Made by a program: the position numbers and the translations under genes. From contig DATIDQ010000013.1 in NCBI GenBank assembly GCA_035456205.1, forward strand, positions 1 through 20,326: a DNA stretch of 20,326 nt. Direction: 5' to 3'. The DNA comes from UBA7239 sp035456205. GTDB taxonomy: Bacteria > Pseudomonadota > Gammaproteobacteria > Pseudomonadales > UBA7239. Of this stretch, positions 1 to 7,831 are shown piece after piece; within the stretch, counting starts at the first letter, position 1, and every line of letters begins with the position of its first letter. The notes beneath the pieces are model-generated. The model had not been told where the DNA came from. It did not search any database and saw only the letters and a program-made list of their open reading frames with translations.

Positions 1-1083
1 AACAATAACCCGGCTGGAAAACAGGTGTAGAACAGCAGATGCAATCAAGGCGATCAGCAGGGAAGAAAAAATAAATGCGTTACGGAGGTTGTGGGCGGGC
101 TCCATAGCCTCAGCCAGGCTTATTTCGCAAATGATGTACCAATCGAGTCCAGGGATATCCAGTTTTCCATAAGATGAAAATACGTCATCATTCTGATAGC
201 CCTTAACGATGGCTTCACCTTTTTGTCCTTTAGTTGCTAATTGCGCGCTGTTTGTATTGATGCTGTGCAAGCCAATGCCATAATTAAACATTTCAATCTG
301 TCTTGTGGTTTTGGCATCGACGCCCTGTGCTGCCAGAAACGACAGGTAGGATTTTTTATCTTCAATCATGGTGCGGGTTTCAGAGCGAAGGGTGCCATTG
401 CTTCCTATCAAATAGGTCTCACCGCTGTTGCCAAAGCCAATCGAAGCCCATTTTTGTTCGCCGGTCATGACGCGATTGATTTCATCGCTGGTTATTTGAA
501 TGATGATTACGCCTTTTAGTGAGTTTTCGAAATAAATGGGAGTGGCCATGAATAATGCCTGAGCGCCATCTGCTGGAATATAGGATTCAAAATCTGCCAT
601 TGATACCACGCCTTGCTTGGCGTTTTTAGCCAGATGATATGCTTTTGCCAATCCGCTATCTTTGAATGGGCCATTCTCCAGTGATGTGCCAAAATCAATG
701 CGCTTCTCTACAGAATAAATAACAGTGTCAGCTGAAGTGTCGACAATATAGAGATCGCGCCAACCATTTTTTTGCATGATGTTGCGCAGCATCGGATGGT
801 ATTTGGCGTGGACATTGCTGTACGTGCTGCTATCTATGGTTTCTATGGTAAGAACATCGCCGGCTAACACGCTGAGCAAGGATTGTTGCTGTTTGAAAAA
901 GCCTTCAATTTCGGACGCCCGTAATTGCCGTGCCATGCCCAGCTGGTTAAAGATGTTGCGCTCAATAGCGGATCGGGACAGGCTGTAACCAATAATCGAG
1001 GTGGCAAGAATCGCAACCAGTACCAGCACCACTGTCATGAGTACCAATTTAGCGCCGATACTGAGCTCTTTGAGCTTGTCCAT
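1..1083 (-). CDS. Sensor half of a dCACHE-type transmembrane receptor (probable chemoreceptor), cut by the window edge
   Basis: The 361 visible residues start at an ATG preceded by AAGAGAG; the 3' part lies outside the window. A short basic N-terminus is followed by a first membrane helix (about residues 10-33), an extracytoplasmic region of about 300 residues, and a second helix (about 336-356). The last visible residues (RVIV) look like the entry to a HAMP domain. The periplasmic region has features of double-CACHE sensors: a long first helix with FFKQQQ near residue 81, then DLYIVDTSAD, DFGTSLENGPFKDSGLAKAY, and later GETYLIG and LDWYIICEI. Such sensors bind small molecules, and their output is most often a chemotaxis signalling domain. 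The output domain is not visible here, so a nucleotide cyclase, GGDEF protein or histidine kinase remains possible. The gene lies 51 bases after the glycosyltransferase stop on the same strand and may be read with it. Confidence 0.75.
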   Translation of the reverse strand, partial: MDKLKELSIGAKLVLMTVVLVLVAILATSIIGYSLSRSAIERNIFNQLGMARQLRASEIEGFFKQQQSLLSVLAGDVLTIETIDSSTYSNVHAKYHPMLRNIMQKNGWRDLYIVDTSADTVIYSVEKRIDFGTSLENGPFKDSGLAKAYHLAKNAKQGVVSMADFESYIPADGAQALFMATPIYFENSLKGVIIIQITSDEINRVMTGEQKWASIGFGNSGETYLIGSNGTLRSETRTMIEDKKSYLSFLAAQGVDAKTTRQIEMFNYGIGLHSINTNSAQLATKGQKGEAIVKGYQNDDVFSSYGKLDIPGLDWYIICEISLAEAMEPAHNLRNAFIFSSLLIALIASAVLHLFSSRVIV

Positions 1084-1134
1084 TGTCGTCTCTCTTGGGG
1101 ATGTCGCGCTCAGTTTACATAGGTTTTGTAGGGT

Positions 1135-2814
1135 TTACAGTGGATGTTTTAGCTGCTCAACCAGCTCGGGGGGAAGTTGCACAAAAGGGCAGTCACGTTG
1201 CGCATTCGCCTGCTGTACTGTGCCGCTGCTTTGTTCAAATTGCTGTGTCATGGTTGTATGAATATTTTGCAGGTCGCTCTGAAAAGCTCCGGTATTCATT
1301 TGCCAGATAGTTTGTAGGCGCTCACGGCTGAACAGGTCTTCTGATTGTGTCAGCAAGCGGATTTTGTCGTAATAGGCGGCAATCGCTGGATCAGTGAGGC
1401 TATTCCCACCATTTTTGATACTGGTGCAGTAGCCTTCGGGTAGCAAACGTACAAAATGCCCGGGACGCCAGTTTTTTTGTGCCGGGTTGTGCGGCATCCG
1501 TGCCAGTAGCGGGTCGGTTATACCTAATGCATCGATCAGGATGCGATCTGTACCCAGGCAGAAACCATGCATCCCCACCGTGTGGCTGGTGGCAATTGCG
1601 AGCCCCTGGCGACGTTGCTCCAGGCCGTCCTGGCACCAACCGAAGTCGTGCAATAAAGGTGTGTCACGGTGAAGATATTTTGAGAAAGCGGTGAACCAGA
1701 AAAAGAAAAATCGTTCTTGTGTGACACCATCTGCACTGTCGCCCATTTTGAAAGGCTCTGCTCCCCAATTCATCGGCGTGGCCAAAGGTGGCGTCCATAA
1801 TGCCCAGCTGATTGTAATGCTGAGTGTGCAAAAAACGGCAGTGATATTGAATCGGTTGAGCCAGTCTTTGGTGCTGCTGCCGGCTACTGGATACAGTAAC
1901 AAAACGACGCATAGCAGATAATCCCAACCAAAAAAGCGGCCACGCATAAAATCGCCGCCGATCCAGACCACGTAAGCCAGATGCAGGATGACGCCGAGTG
2001 CGATCATGCGAATGGCTGTATTGCGATTGAGAAGGCCCGATACAATTCCAGCTATCAATACGGCAATGCTGATGAAATCACGCCAGAGCGATGTTGTGAA
2101 ATATGTTATACCGCGCTGCAATAACAGCTCTCGCGGCACAAGATTGCCCAGTTTGGCATACGCGGTATTCGGAAATGGAAAGCCATAGTACAACAGGGAA
2201 AATAGTGTCCAGCTAACCAGTGGTAGTAGTAGCACCAGCAGAGCCGGTATCAATGCCGCACCCTGTTGTTTTGCACGCAAAAAACAGTGGACCATCAGTG
2301 GCAAAATGAAGAGTAGCGTATCGTGCCGTGTTAGCAGCAGCAGCCCGCAAGCTATTGCTGTATACAATAATTTTTCCTGTAGATAAAAAAGCGCTACACA
2401 GGAGAGCAGGCAATAAACCAACGGATTTTCCAGCCCGGAAGACGTGAAATCGAAATACGCTTGTGAAAAAACCAGCATCAATATGGCGAGTAACCAGACG
2501 CGCGCATCAGCAAAAATCTTGTGCAGATTCCACAGCAATAATAGATTGCAGACTGCGCTCAGTATGATGCTGTTAAGGTAGTGATTGCGATAAATACTGG
2601 CCATGGCGGCCAGCAACCAGTACCACAATGGACAGGTGAAAACCTGTACGCGTTCGTGTGGATTCCAGCGCGGGCCGTGCCCATCCAGCAATTGATCAAG
2701 GCTGCGAAACAGGATGTAGGCATCGTCGCCAACCCAGGCGTTCTTGAAGAATACGATGAGGTAGATTGCCAATCCGACAACGTACAATAGCTGTCGGGAA
2801 GAGGGATATGGCAC
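1135..2814 (-). CDS. GT-C family membrane glycosyltransferase, arabinofuranosyltransferase/pilin-glycosyltransferase-like
   Basis: This is a 559-residue polytopic membrane protein with a GTG start and an AAGGA ribosome site about 10 bases upstream. After the first membrane helix it has WVGDDAY (residues 27-33), the acidic motif at the first extracytoplasmic loop of GT-C enzymes that use polyprenyl-phosphate sugars. It also has WNPHERVQVFTCPLW, SSGLENPL, GGDFMRGRFF and, in the soluble C-terminal part, LGITDPLLAR and PGHFVRLLPEGY. This set resembles the AftB/TfpW group: mycobacterial arabinofuranosyltransferases, and the Pseudomonas enzyme that puts D-arabinofuranose on type IV pilin. About ten hydrophobic helices fill the first 350 residues, and the C-terminal 200 residues are probably periplasmic. 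The acceptor and sugar cannot be read from the sequence. The gene runs away from the tRNA cluster, and its start is 63 bases from tRNA-Asn. Confidence 0.7.
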   Translation of the reverse strand: MPYPSSRQLLYVVGLAIYLIVFFKNAWVGDDAYILFRSLDQLLDGHGPRWNPHERVQVFTCPLWYWLLAAMASIYRNHYLNSIILSAVCNLLLLWNLHKIFADARVWLLAILMLVFSQAYFDFTSSGLENPLVYCLLSCVALFYLQEKLLYTAIACGLLLLTRHDTLLFILPLMVHCFLRAKQQGAALIPALLVLLLPLVSWTLFSLLYYGFPFPNTAYAKLGNLVPRELLLQRGITYFTTSLWRDFISIAVLIAGIVSGLLNRNTAIRMIALGVILHLAYVVWIGGDFMRGRFFGWDYLLCVVLLLYPVAGSSTKDWLNRFNITAVFCTLSITISWALWTPPLATPMNWGAEPFKMGDSADGVTQERFFFFWFTAFSKYLHRDTPLLHDFGWCQDGLEQRRQGLAIATSHTVGMHGFCLGTDRILIDALGITDPLLARMPHNPAQKNWRPGHFVRLLPEGYCTSIKNGGNSLTDPAIAAYYDKIRLLTQSEDLFSRERLQTIWQMNTGAFQSDLQNIHTTMTQQFEQSSGTVQQANAQRDCPFVQLPPELVEQLKHPL

Positions 2815-2826
2815 AACAAGTTTTCC

Positions 2827-2855
2827 TTGACCGGTCTCGGGGTACTTTATAACAT
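2827..2855 (+). promoter_or_regulatory. Probable sigma-70 promoter of the tRNA-Asn/tRNA-Met unit
   Basis: TTGACC (2827-2832) and TAACAT (2850-2855) are separated by 17 bases. A GC-rich discriminator (ACGCCGCC) follows, as is usual for stable-RNA promoters under stringent control. The predicted start, near 2862, lies about 15 bases before the mature tRNA-Asn end. Confidence 0.55.
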
Positions 2856-2877
2856 ACGCCGCCTCGAAAGAGTCCGT

Positions 2878-2952
2878 TCCGACTTAGCTCAGCGGTAGAG
2901 CAGTTGACTGTTAATCAATTGGTCGGTGGTTCGATCCCACCAGTCGGAGCCA
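2878..2952 (+). tRNA. tRNA-Asn (anticodon GTT)
   Basis: This is a complete cloverleaf of 75 bases. The acceptor stem pairs TCCGACT (2878-2884) with AGTCGGA (2942-2948), followed by discriminator G and an encoded CCA. The D arm is GCTC/GAGC. The anticodon loop CTGTTAA carries GTT at 2910-2912, and the T arm is GGTGG TTCGATC CCACC. The anticodon stem has one G-U pair. The sequence resembles E. coli tRNA-Asn in layout and discriminator base. Confidence 0.96.
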
Positions 2953-3017
2953 TTATTGTCAGGGCGCTTGTTCTCCCATCCGGGTTTTTTGCGGCGAGTG
3001 CCCCTCTTCCTTACCTT

Positions 3018-3094
3018 GGCAAGGTAGCTCAGCAGGTTAGAGCACAACACTCATAATGTTGGGGTCCCCAGTTCGATTCTGGGCCTTGCTACCA
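3018..3094 (+). tRNA. tRNA-Met, elongator (anticodon CAT)
   Basis: This is a complete cloverleaf of 77 bases. The acceptor stem GGCAAGG/CCTTGCT has a G-U first pair, then discriminator A and an encoded CCA. The anticodon loop CTCATAA carries CAT at 3052-3054, with the stem CAACA/TGTTG. The variable loop GGGGTC and the D loop match elongator tRNA-Met. An initiator is excluded because the three G-C pairs of the initiator anticodon stem are absent. A lysidine-modified tRNA-Ile2 also reads CAT and is less likely. A T-rich run (ATTTTTTCCTTCTTT) follows directly and may help to end transcription. The gene is probably cotranscribed with tRNA-Asn 65 bases upstream. Confidence 0.93.
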
Positions 3095-3105
3095 TTTTTT
3101 CCTTC

Positions 3106-3136
3106 TTTACCCTGTGTAAATAGCCAGTGTTACAAT
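3106..3136 (+). promoter_or_regulatory. Probable uvrB promoter with extended -10
   Basis: TTTACC (3106-3111) and TACAAT (3131-3136) are 19 bases apart. TG one base before the -10 element gives the extended form TGTTACAAT, which tolerates a weak or shifted -35. Transcription would start near 3143, downstream of the first in-frame ATG at 3135. The spacer holds the LexA-type box. Confidence 0.5.
3112..3127 (+). promoter_or_regulatory. LexA (SOS) box in the uvrB promoter
   Basis: CTGTGTAAATAGCCAG fits CTGT-N8-ACAG with one change (ACAG to CCAG). From memory, the E. coli uvrB operator has the same CTGT-N8-CCAG form. The box lies in the spacer between the -35 and -10 elements, where LexA would block polymerase. 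Site, position and downstream gene all agree with SOS control of nucleotide excision repair. Confidence 0.65.
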
Positions 3137-3170
3137 GCGCGATACTCTTGCGATTGTTATCCCGCCGTTT

Positions 3171-5246
3171 ATGCCGTCACCTGAAGATTCCAAAGATTCC
3201 TTGCGACTTTTGGCCGGTACTCCAGCGCCGAAGCCTTTCGTTGTTGAATCGAAATTTGCTCCAGCAGGTGATCAACCCGGCGCTATTGAAGCGCTGGTCA
3301 ACGGTATCCAGTCTGGCCTTATGTCGCAGACTTTGCTGGGTGTTACCGGTTCAGGCAAAACATTCACTATTGCGAACGTGATTGAGCGTTTGCAGCGCCC
3401 GACCATCGTTTTAGCGCCCAATCGCACATTGGCCGCGCAGTTGTACGGTGAGTTCCGTGATTTTTTTCCGCACAATGCCGTCGAATATTTTGTTTCTTAC
3501 TACGATTATTATCAGCCGGAGGCTTATGTGCCTTCGTCTGATACTTTCATCGAGAAAGATGCATCCATCAATGAACACATCGAGCAGATGCGTTTGTCGG
3601 CGACCAAGGCATTGCTTGAACGTGAAGATGTCATTGTGGTGGCAACTGTATCGTCAATCTATGGTTTGGGAGATCCTGAGCTGTATCTGAGTATGGTGTT
3701 GCATCTGAGTCGTGGTGAACGCATTGACCAACGTGAATTATTGCGTCGGCTTGCAGAGTTGCAGTACAAACGCAACGATGTGGATTTTAATCGTGCCACA
3801 TACCGTTGCCGTGGTGATGTGATTGATATTTTCCCGGCTGATTCGGAAATGGAAGCGATACGTATCGCGCTATTTGATGATGAAATAGAAAATATTACCG
3901 TATTCGATCCGCTTACGGGCCAGGTGTTGCGCAAGCTGCCACGCATAACTATTTTCCCTAAGAGTCACTACGTCACGCCGCGTGAAAATGTATTATCAAG
4001 AATTGATGATATCAAACAGGAGTTGCGGGAACGTCTTGACCAGTTCAGAAGCATGGAAAAGCACGTGGAAGTACAGCGCCTGGAACAGCGCACCGTCTAT
4101 GATCTGGAGATGATCCAGGAATTGGGTTACTGCAATGGCATCGAAAACTATTCGCGCTACTTATCGGGGCGAAAACCGGGTGAGCCGCCGCCAACCCTGT
4201 TTGATTATTTGCCGGACAATGCCTTGCTGGTGATCGACGAATCGCATGTCACCATTCCGCAATTAGGGGGTATGTATAAAGGCGATCGTTCACGCAAGGA
4301 AACGCTGGTTGAATATGGTTTTCGTTTGCCATCGGCGCTGGATAATCGGCCGATGCGTTTTGATGAGTGGGAGCGTATCGCGCCACAAATGATTTATGTA
4401 TCGGCTACGCCCGGCGCGTATGAAGAAACACATAGTGGACAGGTGGTGCAGCAGGTAGTGCGCCCGACCGGTTTGATTGATCCTGAAATTGAAGTGCGCC
4501 CGGCCACCACGCAGGTGGATGATTTGCTGTCAGAAATTCGCTTGCGAGTGGCAGACGGTGATCGCGTATTAGTAACGACATTGACCAAGCGTATGTCGGA
4601 AGACTTGACGGATTATTTTCTGGATCACGGTGTGCGTGTGCGCTACTTGCATTCCGGTATCGACACGATAGAGCGCGTTGAAATTATCCGTGACTTACGG
4701 CTCGGTGAATTTGATGTGCTGATCGGGATAAACCTGTTGCGTGAAGGGCTGGATATGCCTGAAGTGTCGCTGGTAGCTATTCTTGATGCAGATAAAGAAG
4801 GTTTTCTGCGCTCGGAACGCTCATTGATCCAGACAATTGGTCGAGCAGCGCGCAATCTGAAAGGCAAGGCCATTCTTTATGCGGATCGTGTTACCGGCTC
4901 CATGCAGCGCGCCATTGATGAAACGTTACGGCGGCGTGAGAAACAAATCCGGTTCAATATTGATAATAATATTGTGCCGCAGGGTGTGCAGAAATCCGTT
5001 ATTGATATTATGGAAGGCGCAGTGCCCGGCGCGCGCAGCAAGAGTAAGAAACGTGCTGAGCAAGTAGCCGAGAGTCGCGGAAAATATCGGGTTAATCTGG
5101 ATGATATGTCGTTGGAACAGATGACAAAAACGATCCAGAAATTGGAAAAGCAGATGCTGGAGCACGCAAAAAACCTTGAGTTTGAAGAAGCTTCTGCTAT
5201 TCGTGATGAAATTATAAGGGTTCGTGAACGTTCTTTTATATTGTAA
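3171..5246 (+). CDS. uvrB: UvrABC system protein B (excinuclease subunit UvrB)
   Basis: UvrB is the damage-verifying helicase-like subunit of nucleotide excision repair. It is loaded by UvrA and recruits UvrC. Numbered from the ATG at 3171 (691 residues), Walker A GVTGSGKT is at 57-64. The beta-hairpin motif YDYYQPEAYVP is at 111-121, Walker B DESH at 356-359 and helicase motif VI QTIGRAAR at 554-561. The C-terminal UVR domain (about 649-685) contacts UvrC. All key residues are present. The frame is open from an ATG at 3135 (703 residues), but that codon overlaps the promoter -10, so 3171 is preferred. Neither ATG has a clear ribosome site. Homology to E. coli UvrB (673 residues) begins only near KPFVVESKF (residue 21), so a later TTG start near 3200 is also possible. 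The product is cytoplasmic and expected to be SOS-induced. Confidence 0.95.
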   Translation: MPSPEDSKDSLRLLAGTPAPKPFVVESKFAPAGDQPGAIEALVNGIQSGLMSQTLLGVTGSGKTFTIANVIERLQRPTIVLAPNRTLAAQLYGEFRDFFPHNAVEYFVSYYDYYQPEAYVPSSDTFIEKDASINEHIEQMRLSATKALLEREDVIVVATVSSIYGLGDPELYLSMVLHLSRGERIDQRELLRRLAELQYKRNDVDFNRATYRCRGDVIDIFPADSEMEAIRIALFDDEIENITVFDPLTGQVLRKLPRITIFPKSHYVTPRENVLSRIDDIKQELRERLDQFRSMEKHVEVQRLEQRTVYDLEMIQELGYCNGIENYSRYLSGRKPGEPPPTLFDYLPDNALLVIDESHVTIPQLGGMYKGDRSRKETLVEYGFRLPSALDNRPMRFDEWERIAPQMIYVSATPGAYEETHSGQVVQQVVRPTGLIDPEIEVRPATTQVDDLLSEIRLRVADGDRVLVTTLTKRMSEDLTDYFLDHGVRVRYLHSGIDTIERVEIIRDLRLGEFDVLIGINLLREGLDMPEVSLVAILDADKEGFLRSERSLIQTIGRAARNLKGKAILYADRVTGSMQRAIDETLRRREKQIRFNIDNNIVPQGVQKSVIDIMEGAVPGARSKSKKRAEQVAESRGKYRVNLDDMSLEQMTKTIQKLEKQMLEHAKNLEFEEASAIRDEIIRVRERSFIL

Positions 5247-5267
5247 TGATCTTTCAGGATAACGTTA

Positions 5268-6728
5268 ATGAATAAACGTATAGTGATGGCAGTGATTCTT
5301 TTCGCAGTATGTTTTTTGATATGGCTGCCGGGTAGTGAGATAATTGAGCTCATTATTACCAATGAAGAAATTGTATTGGGCCACTATTCCCGTGGGCGTT
5401 TTGGTGTTCTGTTATTGTTGACGCTGATTTTATTCACGGCGTCATCCGTTATATTTTTTACGCGCCGGAAGCCGGCGTCAGAGGCAGTGTTTGCCTTGTT
5501 GATGATTTATTTTTCTGCAAGCCTCAGTGCATTTGTATTGGTGGTGGCGTCAGGATTTTTTAATAAACCACGTTATGTAGAGCAGGATATTAGTGGTGTT
5601 GATGCTGACACCGGCATTGCCCTGAGTGGCGTTGTGCGTCACAGACCGCCGCAAGAGCGGTTTAACCTTGTGCAAAAAGATGTGCCGGAGCAGTTGCGTT
5701 CGTATCCCGATGCGCCAGCAGGGTATCCGGAATTTTCATTGGTACTCACAACCGATGCCAATGGTTTTCGCAATCAGCAAGCGCTTGATCATTACGATAT
5801 GCTGGCGGTGGGCGATTCTTTTGTTGCCGGCTCGCATGTTTCAGATGATCAGGCCTGGGTGGATTTATTGCGACAGAAAACCGGCCAATCAATTTATAAC
5901 TTGGGGGTTTCCGGCACTGCTCCGTTAGTGTATCTGAATAATTTTGTCACGCTCGGGCGAAAATTTCAGCCCAAAACTGTGCTTGTCATGTTGTACGAGG
6001 GTAATGATTTTCGCGACGCTCTACCACTGCCTAAAACAGGCGGTGCGGTCAAACCGGTAACATCTGCGGAGAGAGTGGCGAGTATCAGCTTTTTGGCGAA
6101 AGCGTCGCCTGTCACAATAGGATTGCGTCGTTTAACCGGCGAGGTTTTGGCAAAAATTGGCAGTGACAGTCCTGTGCCTGGCTATGCAGAAACCGTTGGC
6201 TTTATGCCGCTGGCGATTGATACACCGGCAGGCACGCAATATTACAGTTTCGATCCCAAGCGTTTGCGGTATCTGGTTGAAGGGGATGAGCGGCAATTTG
6301 CAGAATCCAGCGACTGGAAAAATGTGCGTGATGTGCTTGAGCAATTTGTGATGCTGTCAAAAAAAGATAGTTTCCGCTTGTTATTGGTATATGCGCCCAG
6401 TACGCCTCATGTTGTGCTGCCCCTGGCGGCAGACAAAATTCCGGCGCAACAACTGTTAAATTTTTCAAGCTTCAAACAGAAAAATCTTCCGTCAGATGCA
6501 GAAACTTACAAGCAACAAGTCATGACTCGATTGGACGTTGAGGAAAATGTATGGAAAAACTGGTGTGCAGAAAAAGGTGTTGAATGTATCAGTACCACGT
6601 CTGCGTTACGGGAAGCTGCCGCTGCCGGGCATCAGGTGTATTACACCTATGACCAACACTGGACGCCAGAAGGAAATAACGTCACAGCAAAGGTGTTGGC
6701 TAATTATTTAAGTATTGGAAACCATTGA
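5268..6728 (+). CDS. Membrane-anchored periplasmic SGNH/GDSL hydrolase-like protein
   Basis: This 486-residue protein has three N-terminal membrane helices (about 4-21, 45-64 and 76-96). The TRRK cluster after the second helix puts the large C-terminal domain in the periplasm by the positive-inside rule. That domain carries the four SGNH blocks in order: AVGDSFVAG (Ser184), NLGVSGTAP (Gly216), YEGND (Asn246) and YDQHWTPEGN (Asp462, His464). The late DxxHW motif recalls the AlgX/AlgJ-type acetyltransferase and esterase branch, which modifies surface polysaccharides. The substrate is unknown. AGGATAACGTTAATG gives a normal ribosome site. The gene starts 21 bases after uvrB. Its stop is separated by one base from the next start (TGATATG), so it is probably coupled to the RND adaptor. 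That neighbour suggests an envelope role, but the link is only positional. Confidence 0.75.
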   Translation: MNKRIVMAVILFAVCFLIWLPGSEIIELIITNEEIVLGHYSRGRFGVLLLLTLILFTASSVIFFTRRKPASEAVFALLMIYFSASLSAFVLVVASGFFNKPRYVEQDISGVDADTGIALSGVVRHRPPQERFNLVQKDVPEQLRSYPDAPAGYPEFSLVLTTDANGFRNQQALDHYDMLAVGDSFVAGSHVSDDQAWVDLLRQKTGQSIYNLGVSGTAPLVYLNNFVTLGRKFQPKTVLVMLYEGNDFRDALPLPKTGGAVKPVTSAERVASISFLAKASPVTIGLRRLTGEVLAKIGSDSPVPGYAETVGFMPLAIDTPAGTQYYSFDPKRLRYLVEGDERQFAESSDWKNVRDVLEQFVMLSKKDSFRLLLVYAPSTPHVVLPLAADKIPAQQLLNFSSFKQKNLPSDAETYKQQVMTRLDVEENVWKNWCAEKGVECISTTSALREAAAAGHQVYYTYDQHWTPEGNNVTAKVLANYLSIGNH

Positions 6729-6729
6729 T

Positions 6730-7827
6730 ATGCGTCGTTATAACTCGTTGATGATCATTATTGCGGCTCTGCTATTGCTGCTGCTGTATGTCGCAACCGG
6801 TCATTTGGGTCTTGGCAGCGAGAAGAAGGGCAAAGCGCCATACCAGTTGCTGGTGACGGTAACAAAAGCATCATCACAGGAATTGCGTGACATAGTTGAT
6901 GCCCTGGGTACTACCACATCCAATGAATCTACCAATATCAGCGCCACTGTAACGGCTACTGTAAAAGCGGTGCATTTTGAAGATGGCAGTCGCGTTGACA
7001 AGGGAGACCTCTTGGTCGAACTGGATGCGGATGAAGCGCATGCTGATGTGGAACAAGTACGTGCGAATCTTGCGGAGGAGGAGCGGCAATTGCGTCACTT
7101 GAAGTTGTTGATTGATCGTAATGCTGTGTCGCAAACGGATATGGAAAAACAACAGTCTGTTGTCAATGTTGCTCGCGCCAGACTCGCAGCTAATGAAGCG
7201 AGATTACAGGATTACATCATTCTTGCACCATTTTCCGGTGTGCTCGGTGCGCGTCGGGTGAGTGTCGGGGCGTTGGTGTCGCCTGGTACAGTAATTAGCT
7301 CGCTGGATGATCTCGCTAAAATCAAAGTGGATTTTTCTGTGCCGGAAATCTACTTGCCGTTGTTGCATGAAGGGCTTTCTGTGCAAGCGCATTCGCAAGC
7401 GTATAGCGGACGAATATTTGAGGGCGCTGTCAGTTTTGTTGATAGCCGTATTGATCCGGTGACACGTGCCGTGGCATTGCGCGCACAGCTGGAAAATCGT
7501 GACGGCTTGTTACGTCCCGGTATGTTATTGCAGGTGCAAATCCAGCAGGCTCCACGTCGTGCCTTGATGGTGCCTGAGCGGAGTGTGGCGCCATTGCGGG
7601 CAGATCAGCTTCTTTATGTTCTGGAAAATAACGCCGAGGGTAAGCCGGTTGCGCATCGACGTATTGTCAAGTTGGGTCAGAGAAAAGACGGGCTGGTGGA
7701 GATTGTCAGTGGCATCACGGAAGGCGAGACGGTTGTGGTGGATGGCAGTATGTCGGTGCAGGATGGTATGAGCGTGACTGTACAAAATGCCGTTGTGCAA
7801 GATTCAGCTGCGTCGGCAGGGAAATAA
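6730..7827 (+). CDS. RND efflux periplasmic adaptor subunit (membrane fusion protein)
   Basis: The adaptor (365 residues) joins the inner-membrane pump to an outer-membrane channel. It has a single N-terminal membrane helix (about 7-22) and no lipobox, so it is anchored by that helix. Half lipoyl motifs flank an alpha-hairpin: TVKAVHFEDGSRVDKGDLLV (79-98) and ILAPFSGVLGARRVSVGALV (164-183). The hairpin spans roughly 102-158. A beta-barrel region with SRIDPVTRAVALRA and LLRPGMLLQVQI follows (about 200-272), then a membrane-proximal domain ending near 350. The ATG at 6730 is chosen because TTGGAAA lies about 9 bases upstream; a TTG at 6715 would add five residues. The order adaptor-pump is typical of MexHI- or VexCD-like pairs. 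No outer-membrane TolC-type gene and no dedicated regulator lie beside it. Confidence 0.9.
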   Translation: MRRYNSLMIIIAALLLLLLYVATGHLGLGSEKKGKAPYQLLVTVTKASSQELRDIVDALGTTTSNESTNISATVTATVKAVHFEDGSRVDKGDLLVELDADEAHADVEQVRANLAEEERQLRHLKLLIDRNAVSQTDMEKQQSVVNVARARLAANEARLQDYIILAPFSGVLGARRVSVGALVSPGTVISSLDDLAKIKVDFSVPEIYLPLLHEGLSVQAHSQAYSGRIFEGAVSFVDSRIDPVTRAVALRAQLENRDGLLRPGMLLQVQIQQAPRRALMVPERSVAPLRADQLLYVLENNAEGKPVAHRRIVKLGQRKDGLVEIVSGITEGETVVVDGSMSVQDGMSVTVQNAVVQDSAASAGK

Positions 7828-7831
7828 GTTT

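Noticed and set aside
2975..2990. CCC-ATCC-GGG followed by six T between the two tRNA genes, terminator-like
   Set aside because: The stem is only three pairs, too weak for an intrinsic terminator, and the two tRNAs are more simply read together.
2878..3094. tRNA genes as an attachment site for an integrated element
   Set aside because: No integrase and no repeated tRNA 3' end is visible in the window, and both flanks look chromosomal.
4877..5362. Open frame of 161 codons on the minus strand over the 3' end of uvrB
   Set aside because: It runs opposite the conserved UVR domain and into the next gene; the translated product shows no family features.
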